Assembly: GCA_038237645.1 (NCBI GenBank)
Contig: JBBRYN010000001.1
Coordinates: forward strand, 62,001-126,000
Reading direction: 5' to 3'
From: QHCA01 sp038237645
GTDB taxonomy: Bacteria > Actinomycetota > Actinomycetes > Mycobacteriales > QHCA01
DNA: 64,000 nucleotides
The position numbers were made by a program, and so were the translations under genes. Below, piece by piece: positions 42,237-50,543 of this stretch (position 1 is the first letter of the stretch; each line of letters starts with the position of its first letter). Below the pieces are notes generated by a model. It was not told the origin of the DNA. It saw nothing but the letters and a program-made list of their open reading frames with translations, and did not search any database.

Positions 42237-42668
42237 ATGTTTCTCGGCACCCATTCACCCCGCCTGGATGACAAGGGCCGGCTGTTCCTGCCGGCGAAGT
42301 TCCGCGACGAGCTGGCGCCTGGTGTCGTCATCACCAAGGGCCAGGAGCGTTGCCTCTACGTCTTCCCCCTCGAGGAGTTCAACCGGATTACGGAGCGGTT
42401 GCGGGAGGCACCGGTCACTGCCAAGGCTGTCCGTGACTACACAAGGGTGTTCTTCGCCAGCGCCTCGGACGAGACGCCGGACCGGCAGGGGCGGATCACG
42501 GTGCCGACGGCGCTGCGCGGCTACGCCGGGTTGACCAAGGATTGTGTCGTCATCGGTCAGAACACCCGGCTGGAGATCTGGGACACCGCCGCCTGGCAGG
42601 CCTACGAGTCGGAGCAGGAGCAGGCGTTCTCCGACCTGTCGGAGGAGGTGCTGCCCGGAGTCCTCTGA
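42237..42668 (+). CDS. mraZ: transcriptional regulator MraZ
   Basis: 143 residues with the two swapped-hairpin AbrB-like halves: MFLGTHSPRLDDKGRLFLPAKFRDEL and ASDETPDRQGRITVPTALRGYAGL. First gene of the dcw cluster and expected autorepressor acting at the repeats at 42147-42186. ATG at 42237 with GAAGGG just before it gives the family N-terminus. Unusually, a 405-base repeat-filled gap separates it from rsmH. Confidence 0.94.
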   Translation: MFLGTHSPRLDDKGRLFLPAKFRDELAPGVVITKGQERCLYVFPLEEFNRITERLREAPVTAKAVRDYTRVFFASASDETPDRQGRITVPTALRGYAGLTKDCVVIGQNTRLEIWDTAAWQAYESEQEQAFSDLSEEVLPGVL

Positions 42669-42670
42669 CG

Positions 42671-43056
42671 GTCGAGTGAGCATCGAGCGAAGCGAGGAGC
42701 GGAGCGAGATGACAACTGGGTCGAGTGAGCATCGAGCGAAGCGAGGAGCGGAGCGAGATGACAACTGGGTCGAGTGAGCATCACCGAAGCGAGATGCGGA
42801 ATCGGTCGTGCTGCGAGCTCTCGGTCCGCTCCCGCCCCTGACGCACCTTCCCCGGTGTCAGGCGCGGCAGCGGAGCGGGACCTGGCAGCACGCGGAGCGA
42901 GATGACAGTTGGGTCGGGTGAGCATCGAGCGAAGCGAGGCGCGGAGCGAGATGACAGTTGGGTCGGGTGAGCATCGAGCGAAGCGAGGCGCGGAGCGAGA
43001 TGACAGTTGGGGTCGGGTGAGCATCGAGCGAAGCGAGGCGCGGAGCGAGATGACGA
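42671..43056. repeat. six-copy 49-bp tandem repeat array between mraZ and rsmH
   Basis: Units start at 42671, 42720, 42769, 42913, 42962 and 43012 and share the core GAGCGAAGCGAGGAGCGGAG, with a later subset reading GAGGCGCGGAG. The first two units are identical and the next two full ones nearly so. Unit three is broken by a roughly 95-base hairpin. Reading frames stay open through the array only because of its composition. No gene is supported in this 405-base stretch. Confidence 0.93.
42807..42892. other. long imperfect hairpin inserted in the repeat array
   Basis: Nested arms pair: CGTGCTGC (42807) with GCAGCACG (42885); GGTCCGCTCC (42823) with GGAGCGGGACC (42872), one bulge; CCTGACGCAC (42837) with GTGTCAGG (42855), one bulge. 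Loop CTTCCCC. It interrupts the third 49-bp unit. It could be a terminator or attenuator between mraZ and rsmH, or a small palindromic mobile element. Confidence 0.7.
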
Positions 43057-43073
43057 TCAGTCGAAGGGTCGAG

Positions 43074-44054
43074 ATGTCACAGCAGGGCGGCGATGACGGG
43101 TTGCGTGGCAGTGGCCACGTCCCGGTCCTGGTCGATCGCGTGCTGGCGCTGCTGGGGCCGGCTCTCGACGGTCACCCGGCGGTGCTGGTCGACGCGACGG
43201 TCGGCATGGGTGGGCACGCCGAGGCCCTGGTTTCCGCGCATCCCGAGCTCACGCTGGTCGGGCTGGACAAGGACCCCGAGGCGCTGCGTCGCTCTGCCGA
43301 TCGCCTGCGGCCCTACGCCGACCGGGTCGGGCTGGTGCACGCCGCCTACGACCGTCTCCCTGCGGTGCTGGCAGACCTGGAATTGCCGGCGGTCGACGGG
43401 GTGCTCTTCGACCTCGGGGTGTCCTCCCTGCAGCTCGACGACGCCGGCCGTGGCTTCTCCTACGCCAAGGACGCGCCCCTCGACATGCGGATGGACCCCA
43501 CGAACCGGCTGAGTGCCGCGGACGTCGTCAACGACTATCCGATGGACGAGCTGGTCAGGATTTTGCGGGAATACGGCGAGGAGCGGTTCGCACATCGGGT
43601 CGCCGCGGCGATCGTGCGCGAGCGCGAGCACGGCCCGCTGAACTCCAGCGTCCGGCTGGCCGAGCTCGTCCGCGAGTCGATCCCCGCCGCCACCCGGCGG
43701 ACCGGTGGCCACCCTGCCAAGCGCGCCTTCCAGGCACTGCGCATCGAGGTCAACGGTGAGCTGGAGTCGCTGCGGGCAGCCTTGCCGGCCGCCATCGAGC
43801 AGCTGCGCATCGGAGGGCGGATCGTTGTGCTGTCGTATCACTCGCTGGAGGACCGGATGGTCAAGCGGGTGCTGGCCAGCGGGGCCGCGAGCCGCACGCC
43901 GCCCGGGCTGCCGGTGCTCCTTCCGGGCACCGAACCGACGCTGCGGCTGCTCACCCGCGGTGCCGAACGGCCGACCGACGAAGAGGTCGCGGCCAACCCG
44001 CGGTCGGCTTCGGCCCGCCTGCGGGGCGCCGAGCGCGTCGGAGTCGCAGCATGA
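43074..44054 (+). CDS. rsmH: 16S rRNA (cytosine1402-N4)-methyltransferase RsmH
   Basis: 326 residues: GHVPVLVDRVLALL, VDATVGMGGHAEALV (SAM motif), LFDLGVSSLQLDDAGRGFSYAKDAPLDMRMD, RGG-type ATRRTGGHPAKRAFQALRIEVNGEL and VLSYHSLEDRMVKRVL. ATG at 43074 has GAAGG upstream. An in-frame extension to 42909 consists only of 49-bp repeat translation and is not real. It is coupled to ftsL by ATGA. Confidence 0.94.
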   Translation: MSQQGGDDGLRGSGHVPVLVDRVLALLGPALDGHPAVLVDATVGMGGHAEALVSAHPELTLVGLDKDPEALRRSADRLRPYADRVGLVHAAYDRLPAVLADLELPAVDGVLFDLGVSSLQLDDAGRGFSYAKDAPLDMRMDPTNRLSAADVVNDYPMDELVRILREYGEERFAHRVAAAIVREREHGPLNSSVRLAELVRESIPAATRRTGGHPAKRAFQALRIEVNGELESLRAALPAAIEQLRIGGRIVVLSYHSLEDRMVKRVLASGAASRTPPGLPVLLPGTEPTLRLLTRGAERPTDEEVAANPRSASARLRGAERVGVAA

Positions 44055-44581
44055 CCGCCGCGGCACGGCTCCCGGCCAGTCGCGCGCCCCAGCATCCGGC
44101 GGCCGGCCGGCAGGTCCGCGCCCTGCATCTGGTGCCCCGGCACAACCTGCAGCCACCCACGGCGCCTTTCGTCGCGCTGATCGTGGGTCTGCTCGCCGCC
44201 GGCCTGCTCGGCTTGCTGCTGCTCAACACCGTCATCGCCGAGGAGTCATTCCGGGTGCACGCCCTGCAGCAGCGCGGTGCGGCGCTGGAGTTGCGCCAGC
44301 AGCAGTTGCAGCGCGATATCGACGGGTTGGAGTCGCCGAACTCGCTGGCCGCCCGCGCGCAGGCCATCGGCATGGTTCCCGCCGTCAGTCCAGCTTTCAT
44401 CAGGCTCAGTGACGGTCAGGTGCTCGGGGTGCCGGTGGCGGCCAGGTCGCGGCCGGCCGTCGCAGTGCCTGCGCACAGCCTGGCGCCGCGGGCTGCCGCG
44501 CGCACCCCGACACCTCCGGCGCCGCCGGCCGCCACGGCGCCGTTCCCCGCTCCGAGCCCCGTACCCAGTCCACGGCGGTGA
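44051..44581 (+). CDS. ftsL: cell division protein FtsL-like
   Basis: 176 residues: a 35-residue cytoplasmic tail, one membrane helix (FVALIVGLLAAGLLGLLLLNTVI), a coiled coil (ALQQRGAALELRQQQLQRDIDGLES) and the hydrophobic GMVPAVSPAFIRLSDGQVLGVP patch, then a Pro/Ala-rich tail. Partner of the divisome; identification rests on topology and position between rsmH and ftsI, since sequence conservation of FtsL is low. The Pro-rich tail is longer than usual. Confidence 0.8.
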   Translation: MTAAARLPASRAPQHPAAGRQVRALHLVPRHNLQPPTAPFVALIVGLLAAGLLGLLLLNTVIAEESFRVHALQQRGAALELRQQQLQRDIDGLESPNSLAARAQAIGMVPAVSPAFIRLSDGQVLGVPVAARSRPAVAVPAHSLAPRAAARTPTPPAPPAATAPFPAPSPVPSPRR

Positions 44582-44585
44582 GGGC

Positions 44586-46580
44586 GTGACTCAGCGGGGC
44601 CGGCCGCCCCGGCCGGCGTCCACCCGGTCCGGGGCCAAGCCCACCCGGTCCGCAGCGAAGCCCAGCCGGTCCGCATCCAGCAGGTCGGGTGCCAAGCTCA
44701 CCAAGGCCGCCGATCCCACCAGATCCGGGGCCAAGCCCACCCGGTCGGCAACCATTCGTCCGGCAGCAAAGTCCACCCGATCGGCCGGCCACCGTCGCCG
44801 GGCCCCCGCCCGGCGGTCGCCACCCGCCCGGCCGAAACAACGGCGCGGCATCCGGCTGGGCAGCCCGGCCCGGCGGCTGCAGTTCGGCCTGGTGACGGTC
44901 CTGGTGCTCTTTGCCGTGATCGGTGGCCGGCTGGTGCAACTCCAGGGCCTCGACGGCACCGCGTATGCCGCCCAGGCCGAGCGGCTGCGGCTGCGCAGCG
45001 TGGTCCTGCCGGCCCAGCGCGGCGACATCCTCGACCGGGACGGCAACATCCTGGTCCGCACGATCGAGTCCCGTACGGTCTTCGCAGATCCGACGCTGGT
45101 GGTCAACCCGGCTGGCACCGCTGCTCGGCTGGCCGGCCCCTTGGGCGCCGCCCAGCCCGCTTTGGTCGGCCAGCTGACCAAGCGGGGGCGATACGTGATC
45201 CTCAAGCGTGGCCTGCGCCCGGAGGTGGCGAAGTCCATCACCGACCTCCACCTGCCGGGGATCGGGAGTCAGCCGGAAAACCAGCGGGAAGTCCCCGGCC
45301 ACGACCTGGCCGCCAACCTGATCGGCTTCGTCGGACGCGACGGCAACGGGATGGCCGGCATCGAGAGCCGCTACGACGAGGTGCTGCGTGGCCGACCGGG
45401 CATGCACGAGTATCAGACCGCGCCGGGTGGCCAGGCGATGCCCGGTGATCTCGAGCGAACGGTGCCGGCGGTGCCGGGCCGGTCGGTGCAGCTGACCCTC
45501 GACCGGGACGTGCAGTACGTCGCCCAGCAGTCGCTGTCCGAGCGGATGCGGCAGACCGGCGCCTACACCGGTTCCGCCGTCGTCCTGGACGCCCGGACGT
45601 TCCAGGTCGTGGCGATGGCCAGCTACCCCACCTACGACGCCGCCGATCCCGCAGCGGCACCCGCCACCGCCCTCGGCAACGCGGCAGTGTCCAACGTGGT
45701 CGAGCCCGGCTCGATCCACAAGGTCGTGACCATCGCGGGTGCGCTGCAGGCAGGAGTCATCTCGCCGGACACCGCGATGATCGTGCCACCCACCATCACC
45801 AAGGGTGGCAAGACGTTTCGGGACACCCACATGCACGGAACTGTCCCGATCACCCTGATGGGCATCCTGGCCCAGTCGAGCAACGTGGGGACGATCGAGA
45901 TCGCGGACAAGCTGGGCGCGCAGGGGGTCTACGACGCCCAGCGGCGGTTCGGGCTGGGCGCGAAGACCGGACTCGACTTCCCGGGCGAGAGCCCCGGCAT
46001 CGTGCAGCCGCCGGCGAACTGGTCCGGTCCCTCCGCCGGCGGTATCCCCATCGGCCTGGGGGTGGCGGTGACACCGCTGCAGATGGCGGTCGTCTATGCC
46101 ACGATCGCCAACGACGGGTTGCGGCTCGAACCCAGCCTGGTACGCGGCTTCCGCAACGCCGACGGCACGTTCGCCCCGGCGCACCGCCCGAAGGCCACCC
46201 GGGTGATATCACCGGCGGTCGCGGCGGTCATGCGTACCGACCTGTCGGCGATCACCAGCAAGCACGCGACCGGCAAGAAGGCCGCCATCGGCGGCTATGT
46301 GATCGCCGGCAAGACCGGCACGGGGCAGCGGGTCGAGAACGGTCGTTACACGCAGGGCAACGTGACCTCCTTCATCGGCATGGCGCCGGCGGCTGACCCG
46401 AAATACGTGGTCGCCGTGTTCGTGCACGCCCCCAACGGCGTCGGCGGCGCAGTCTCGGCCCCGGTGTTCCGCGACCTGATGGGATATGTCCTGCGACACT
46501 TCCGGGTGCCACCGCAGGGCCAGGCCCCGCCCGAGCTGTTCCTCGGCGCCAGGCAGCCGGCCGCCCGACCGGGTGGGTAG
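44586..46580 (+). CDS. ftsI: septal transpeptidase FtsI (PBP3, PbpB)
   Basis: 664 residues. Basic, repetitive cytoplasmic tail of about 100 residues (TRSGAKPTRSA-type repeats), one membrane helix (LQFGLVTVLVLFAVIGGRLV), a pedestal domain (RGDILDRDGNILVRT), and the class B transpeptidase domain with SxxK Ser376 in EPGSIHK, SxN at 431-433 (SSN) and KTG at 576-578. The usual EPGST is EPGSI here. GTG at 44586 is 4 bases after the ftsL stop. Confidence 0.92.
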   Translation: MTQRGRPPRPASTRSGAKPTRSAAKPSRSASSRSGAKLTKAADPTRSGAKPTRSATIRPAAKSTRSAGHRRRAPARRSPPARPKQRRGIRLGSPARRLQFGLVTVLVLFAVIGGRLVQLQGLDGTAYAAQAERLRLRSVVLPAQRGDILDRDGNILVRTIESRTVFADPTLVVNPAGTAARLAGPLGAAQPALVGQLTKRGRYVILKRGLRPEVAKSITDLHLPGIGSQPENQREVPGHDLAANLIGFVGRDGNGMAGIESRYDEVLRGRPGMHEYQTAPGGQAMPGDLERTVPAVPGRSVQLTLDRDVQYVAQQSLSERMRQTGAYTGSAVVLDARTFQVVAMASYPTYDAADPAAAPATALGNAAVSNVVEPGSIHKVVTIAGALQAGVISPDTAMIVPPTITKGGKTFRDTHMHGTVPITLMGILAQSSNVGTIEIADKLGAQGVYDAQRRFGLGAKTGLDFPGESPGIVQPPANWSGPSAGGIPIGLGVAVTPLQMAVVYATIANDGLRLEPSLVRGFRNADGTFAPAHRPKATRVISPAVAAVMRTDLSAITSKHATGKKAAIGGYVIAGKTGTGQRVENGRYTQGNVTSFIGMAPAADPKYVVAVFVHAPNGVGGAVSAPVFRDLMGYVLRHFRVPPQGQAPPELFLGARQPAARPGG

Positions 46581-46591
46581 GCTCGCTGGCC

Positions 46592-48091
46592 GTGTCGGCA
46601 AACCCTGCGCTGCGCCCCGAGCGCGGGCCGCGTCACCGCCTGGCGGAGCTGACTTCCCGGCTCGGCCGGGCCGCTCCGACTGCCGACGTCGAGATCACCG
46701 GCATCACCCATGCCAGCGCGGCCGTCCGGCCGGGTGACCTCTACGTCGCGCTGCCGGGAGTGCGGACCCACGGCGCACGTTTCGCCGTCGAGGCGGTCCG
46801 GTCGGGCGCCGTCGCCGTCCTCACCGATCCGGCCGGCCGGCAGCTCACCGGCGAGCTGGACGTGCCTTTTGTCGTGGTCGACGAGCCTCGTGCCCTGCTG
46901 GGCGACGTGGCGGCATGGACGTATGACGATCCGTCGTCGGCCCTGATCGTGCTGGGAGTGACCGGCACGAACGGCAAGACCACCACGGCATACCTGCTGG
47001 ACGCCGGCCTGCGGGCCGCCGGCCACACCACCGGACTGGTCGGCACGATCGACACCAGGGTGGCGGGGGAGAGTGTGTCCAGTGTGCGGACGACTCCGGA
47101 GGCCACCGATCTGCAGGCGCTCTTCGCGGTGATGCGCGAGCGGGGGGTCGGTGCCGTCGCCATGGAGGTCTCGAGCCACGCCCTTGCGCTGCACCGGGTG
47201 GACGGCACGCGGTTCGCCGCCGGTCTCTTCACCAACCTCTCGCAGGACCACCTGGATTTCCACGGTGACATGTGCAGCTATTTCAGTGCCAAGGCGCGGC
47301 TCTTCGACGGCAGGTGCGCCCACGAGATCGTCAACGTCGACGATCCCTACGGGCGCCGGCTCGTCCGCCCGGCGACGGTCACGGTGTCGGCCGAGGGCGC
47401 GCCGGCGGCCTGGCGGGCGAGCGGGATCGCGAGCGACCCCACCGGCCCGTCGACCTTCGCCGTCGACGGTCCCGGCGGTGCGCACGCGGTGACGGCCGTA
47501 CGCAGCCCCGGTGCCTTCAACGTGGCCAACGCACTGCTCGCGATCGCCACCCTGGTCACCATCGGCGTTTCGCTGGAGGATGCGGTGCGGGGGACGGCGG
47601 AGCTCACCGTGCCGGGCCGGATGGAGCAGGTCGATCGGGGCCAGGATTTCCTTGCCGTGGTCGACTACGCCCACACGCCGGAGGCCGTCGGCCGCGCCCT
47701 GGAGGCGCTGCGCCCGCTGACCCGGGGACGGCTGATCGTGGTGCTGGGCGGTGGCGGCGACCGTGACCGGGCCAAGCGGCCGCTGATGGGCGCGGCCGCG
47801 GCGCGGGGCGCCGACCTGGTCGTCGTCACCGACGACAATCCGCGTTCGGAGGATCCCGCCGCGATCCGGGCCGGAATCGTCGCGGGCGTTCGGCGAGTGG
47901 CCGGCATCGAGTCGCTGGACATCGGTGACCGCCGCGAGGCGATGGCTGAAGCAGTGCACCGGGCCGGACCGGGGGATACCGTGCTGGTCGCCGGCCGCGG
48001 GCACGAGCCGGGTCAGGAGATCGCCGGGGTGATGCATCCGTTCGACGACCGGTCGGTGCTCGCCGAGTTGCTCGACGAGCCGGCGCCGTGA
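46592..48091 (+). CDS. murE: UDP-MurNAc-tripeptide synthetase MurE
   Basis: 499 residues. ATP motif GVTGTNGKTTTAYLL, MEVSSHALALHRVDG, NLSQDHLDFHGDM, and DNPR at 415-418, which in MurE selects meso-diaminopimelate rather than lysine. Adds the third stem-peptide residue in the cytoplasm. GTG at 46592 is 11 bases after ftsI, preceded by TAGGCT that could be a -10 (it overlaps the ftsI stop, so this is weak). It is coupled to murF by GTGA. Confidence 0.94.
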   Translation: MSANPALRPERGPRHRLAELTSRLGRAAPTADVEITGITHASAAVRPGDLYVALPGVRTHGARFAVEAVRSGAVAVLTDPAGRQLTGELDVPFVVVDEPRALLGDVAAWTYDDPSSALIVLGVTGTNGKTTTAYLLDAGLRAAGHTTGLVGTIDTRVAGESVSSVRTTPEATDLQALFAVMRERGVGAVAMEVSSHALALHRVDGTRFAAGLFTNLSQDHLDFHGDMCSYFSAKARLFDGRCAHEIVNVDDPYGRRLVRPATVTVSAEGAPAAWRASGIASDPTGPSTFAVDGPGGAHAVTAVRSPGAFNVANALLAIATLVTIGVSLEDAVRGTAELTVPGRMEQVDRGQDFLAVVDYAHTPEAVGRALEALRPLTRGRLIVVLGGGGDRDRAKRPLMGAAAARGADLVVVTDDNPRSEDPAAIRAGIVAGVRRVAGIESLDIGDRREAMAEAVHRAGPGDTVLVAGRGHEPGQEIAGVMHPFDDRSVLAELLDEPAP

Positions 48092-49473
48092 TCCCGCTCA
48101 GCCTGCAGGAGACGGCCACACTCACTGGTGGCCGGCTCGCCGATGCCCCGGATCCCGGTGTGCTCGTCACCGGCGGTGTGGTCTTCGACTCCCGGCAGGC
48201 GCGGCCGGGTGATCTGTTCCTGGCGCTGTCGGGTGAGCGGTCCGATGGTCACGATCATGCCGCCGCCGCCGCCGCGGCGGGCGCGGTGGCGGTGCTGGCC
48301 ACCCGTCCGGTCGGGCTGCCGGCAATCGTCGTCGACGACGTGCTCGCCGCCCTGTCCGTGCTGGCGCGGGCCGTCCTCGAGCGGCTCCGCGACGTCACCG
48401 TCGTCGGCGTCACCGGCTCCAGCGGCAAGACGTCCACAAAGGATCTCCTTGCCCAACTGCTGTCGCGGCTCGGCCCCACGGTGGCGCCGCCGAACTCCTT
48501 CAACAACGCCCTCGGTCACCCGTACACGGTCCTGCTGGCGACGCCGGAAACCCGGTACCTGGTGCTGGAGTACAGCGCCCGAGCCCTCGGCCACATCGCC
48601 GCGCTCTGTGCCGTCGCCCGGCCGCACATCGCCGTGGAGCTCAATGTGGGCACCGCGCACATCGGGGAGTTCGGCTCGGCCGAGGTCGTTGCCCTGGCCA
48701 AGGCGGAGCTGGTGACCTGCCTGGGTCCGGACAGCGTTGCCGTGCTCAACGCCGACGATGCGGCGGTGCGGGCCATGGCGCGCTCGACCACCGCGCGGAT
48801 CGTGCTCACCGGTCGCGACGCGGCGGCCGACGTGCGGGCCGAGGACGTCCGGCTGGACGAACGCGGCCGGGCCTCTTACACCCTGCACGCGGCCGGCCGC
48901 CAGGCGCCGGTGCGACTGGCGGTGTTCGGCGAACACGCCGTGGCCAACAGCCTGGCCGCAGCCGCGGTGGCGATCGAGTTGGGCCTGCCGGTGGCGGATA
49001 CGGCGGCTGCGCTCGGGCAGGCACGGGCGGTGAGCCGCTGGCGGATGGAGGTCGCCGAGCGGGCCGACGGCGTGACGGTGGTCAACGACGCCTACAACGC
49101 CAATCCGGAGTCGATGGCCGCGGCGCTGCAGGCGCTGGCCGCGATGGGCCGTGGCCGGCGCACGTGGGCCGTGCTGGGTGACATGGCTGAGCTGGGCGAC
49201 CGGTCGACCCAGGAACACGAACTGCTCGGCCGGCTGGTCAACGACCGGGGCATCACCCGGCTCGTGGCGGTCGGTCCCCTGGCATCGGCCGTGCATGCTG
49301 GTGCCCTGCAGGCAGGACGGGAAGAAGGGATGTCCGCGCACGTGCCCGATATCGACGCGGCGTTGCGGCTGCTGCACAGCGAAGTCCGACGAGGTGACGT
49401 GGTCCTGGTCAAGGCTTCCCGAGCGGCGGGTCTGGAGCGGATCGCGCTGGAGTTGCTGCGGGAGGAGGCGTGA
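48088..49473 (+). CDS. murF: UDP-MurNAc-pentapeptide ligase MurF
   Basis: 461 residues. GVTGSSGKTSTKDLLAQLL (P-loop; SGKTST rather than NGKTTT, as is normal for MurF), NNALGHPYTVL, EYSARALGHIAALCAVARPHIAVELNVGTAHIGEFGS, and VVNDAYNANPESMAAAL. Adds D-Ala-D-Ala to the nucleotide tripeptide. GTG start overlaps murE and its stop overlaps mraY. Confidence 0.93.
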   Translation: MIPLSLQETATLTGGRLADAPDPGVLVTGGVVFDSRQARPGDLFLALSGERSDGHDHAAAAAAAGAVAVLATRPVGLPAIVVDDVLAALSVLARAVLERLRDVTVVGVTGSSGKTSTKDLLAQLLSRLGPTVAPPNSFNNALGHPYTVLLATPETRYLVLEYSARALGHIAALCAVARPHIAVELNVGTAHIGEFGSAEVVALAKAELVTCLGPDSVAVLNADDAAVRAMARSTTARIVLTGRDAAADVRAEDVRLDERGRASYTLHAAGRQAPVRLAVFGEHAVANSLAAAAVAIELGLPVADTAAALGQARAVSRWRMEVAERADGVTVVNDAYNANPESMAAALQALAAMGRGRRTWAVLGDMAELGDRSTQEHELLGRLVNDRGITRLVAVGPLASAVHAGALQAGREEGMSAHVPDIDAALRLLHSEVRRGDVVLVKASRAAGLERIALELLREEA

Positions 49474-50543
49474 GGTTCATCCTCGCTGCGGGATTCCTCA
49501 GCTTTCTGATCTCGATCTTCGGTACGCCGTGGGCGATCCGGCTGCTGACCCGTCGCGGGATCGGCCAGGAGATCCGGGCCGACGGCCCGACCAGTCATCA
49601 GACGAAGCGGGGCACGCCGACCATGGGCGGGCTGGTCATCATCGCCGCCACGGTGCTGGGGTACGTGCTGTCCCACCTGGCACTGGGATTCGGCCCGACC
49701 GCCAGCGCCGTGCTGCTGCTGGGGCTATTCGTCAGCCTGGGCGCCGTGGGTTTCGTCGACGACTACATCAAGGTGCGCAAGCGGCGCAGCCTCGGCCTCG
49801 ACACCAAGGCCAAGCTGATCGCCCAACTCGTGATCGCCGTGCTCTTCGCCCTGCTGGCCCTGCAGTTCAGGGATGCCCGCGGTGTCGCGCCCGCCTCCAC
49901 CCACCTGTCCTTCGCCCGGGACATCTCGTGGCTCCCGCTGGGCGCGGTCGGCTTCGTCATCCTCGCGTACGTCATCGTCACTGCCGCGTCCAACGCCGTG
50001 AACCTCACCGACGGGCTGGATGGCCTGGCGACCGGCACGGCGGTGATGGTGTTCATCGCCTACACGCTGATCGCGTTCTGGCAGTTCCGGCACCAGTGCA
50101 CGCCGCTCAATCACGAATTGCCGCCCCACTGCTACGCGATCCGCGACGGTGTCGACCTCGGCATGGTCGCCTTCTCGGCCGCCGGCGCCTGTTTCGGGTT
50201 CCTCTGGTGGAACGGCTCGCCGGCGCGCATCTTCATGGGCGACACCGGTTCGCTGTCCCTCGGTGGGCTGCTCGCCGGTCTGGCCATCCTCACCCGCACC
50301 GAGACGCTGTTGATCGTCGTCGGCGCCCTGTTCGTGATCATCACGACGTCGGTCATCGTCCAGGTCGCGGTGTTCAAGCTGACCGGGCGCCGGGTCTTCC
50401 GGATGGCGCCGTTGCAGCACCACTTCGAGCTGGCGGGGTGGGGCGAGGTGACGATCGTGATCCGGTTCTGGATCCTCGCCGGGATCGGGGTCGCCGCGGG
50501 ACTCGGCCTGTTCTACGCCGACTTCGTCACCGGTCAGCGGTGA
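49470..50543 (+). CDS. mraY: phospho-MurNAc-pentapeptide translocase MraY
   Basis: 357 residues, ten membrane helices. Conserved blocks: KRGTPTMGGLVIIAAT, FVDDYIKVRKRRSLGL (Mg-binding Asp pair), NAVNLTDGLDGLATGT, FMGDTGSLSLGGLLAGLAI and APLQHHFELAGWGE. Transfers phospho-MurNAc-pentapeptide to undecaprenyl phosphate, making lipid I. GTG start overlaps murF; stop overlaps murD. Confidence 0.95.
   Translation: MRFILAAGFLSFLISIFGTPWAIRLLTRRGIGQEIRADGPTSHQTKRGTPTMGGLVIIAATVLGYVLSHLALGFGPTASAVLLLGLFVSLGAVGFVDDYIKVRKRRSLGLDTKAKLIAQLVIAVLFALLALQFRDARGVAPASTHLSFARDISWLPLGAVGFVILAYVIVTAASNAVNLTDGLDGLATGTAVMVFIAYTLIAFWQFRHQCTPLNHELPPHCYAIRDGVDLGMVAFSAAGACFGFLWWNGSPARIFMGDTGSLSLGGLLAGLAILTRTETLLIVVGALFVIITTSVIVQVAVFKLTGRRVFRMAPLQHHFELAGWGEVTIVIRFWILAGIGVAAGLGLFYADFVTGQR

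Noticed and set aside
42909..43073. An N-terminal extension of rsmH with repeated SIERSEARSEM-like peptides.
   Set aside because: It is the translation of the 49-bp repeat array. The conserved RsmH N-terminus and a ribosome site start at 43074.
46578..46583. TAGGCT as a promoter -10 for murE.
   Set aside because: It overlaps the ftsI stop codon in a tightly packed operon, and its GC-rich context gives no -35. I mention it only as weak.
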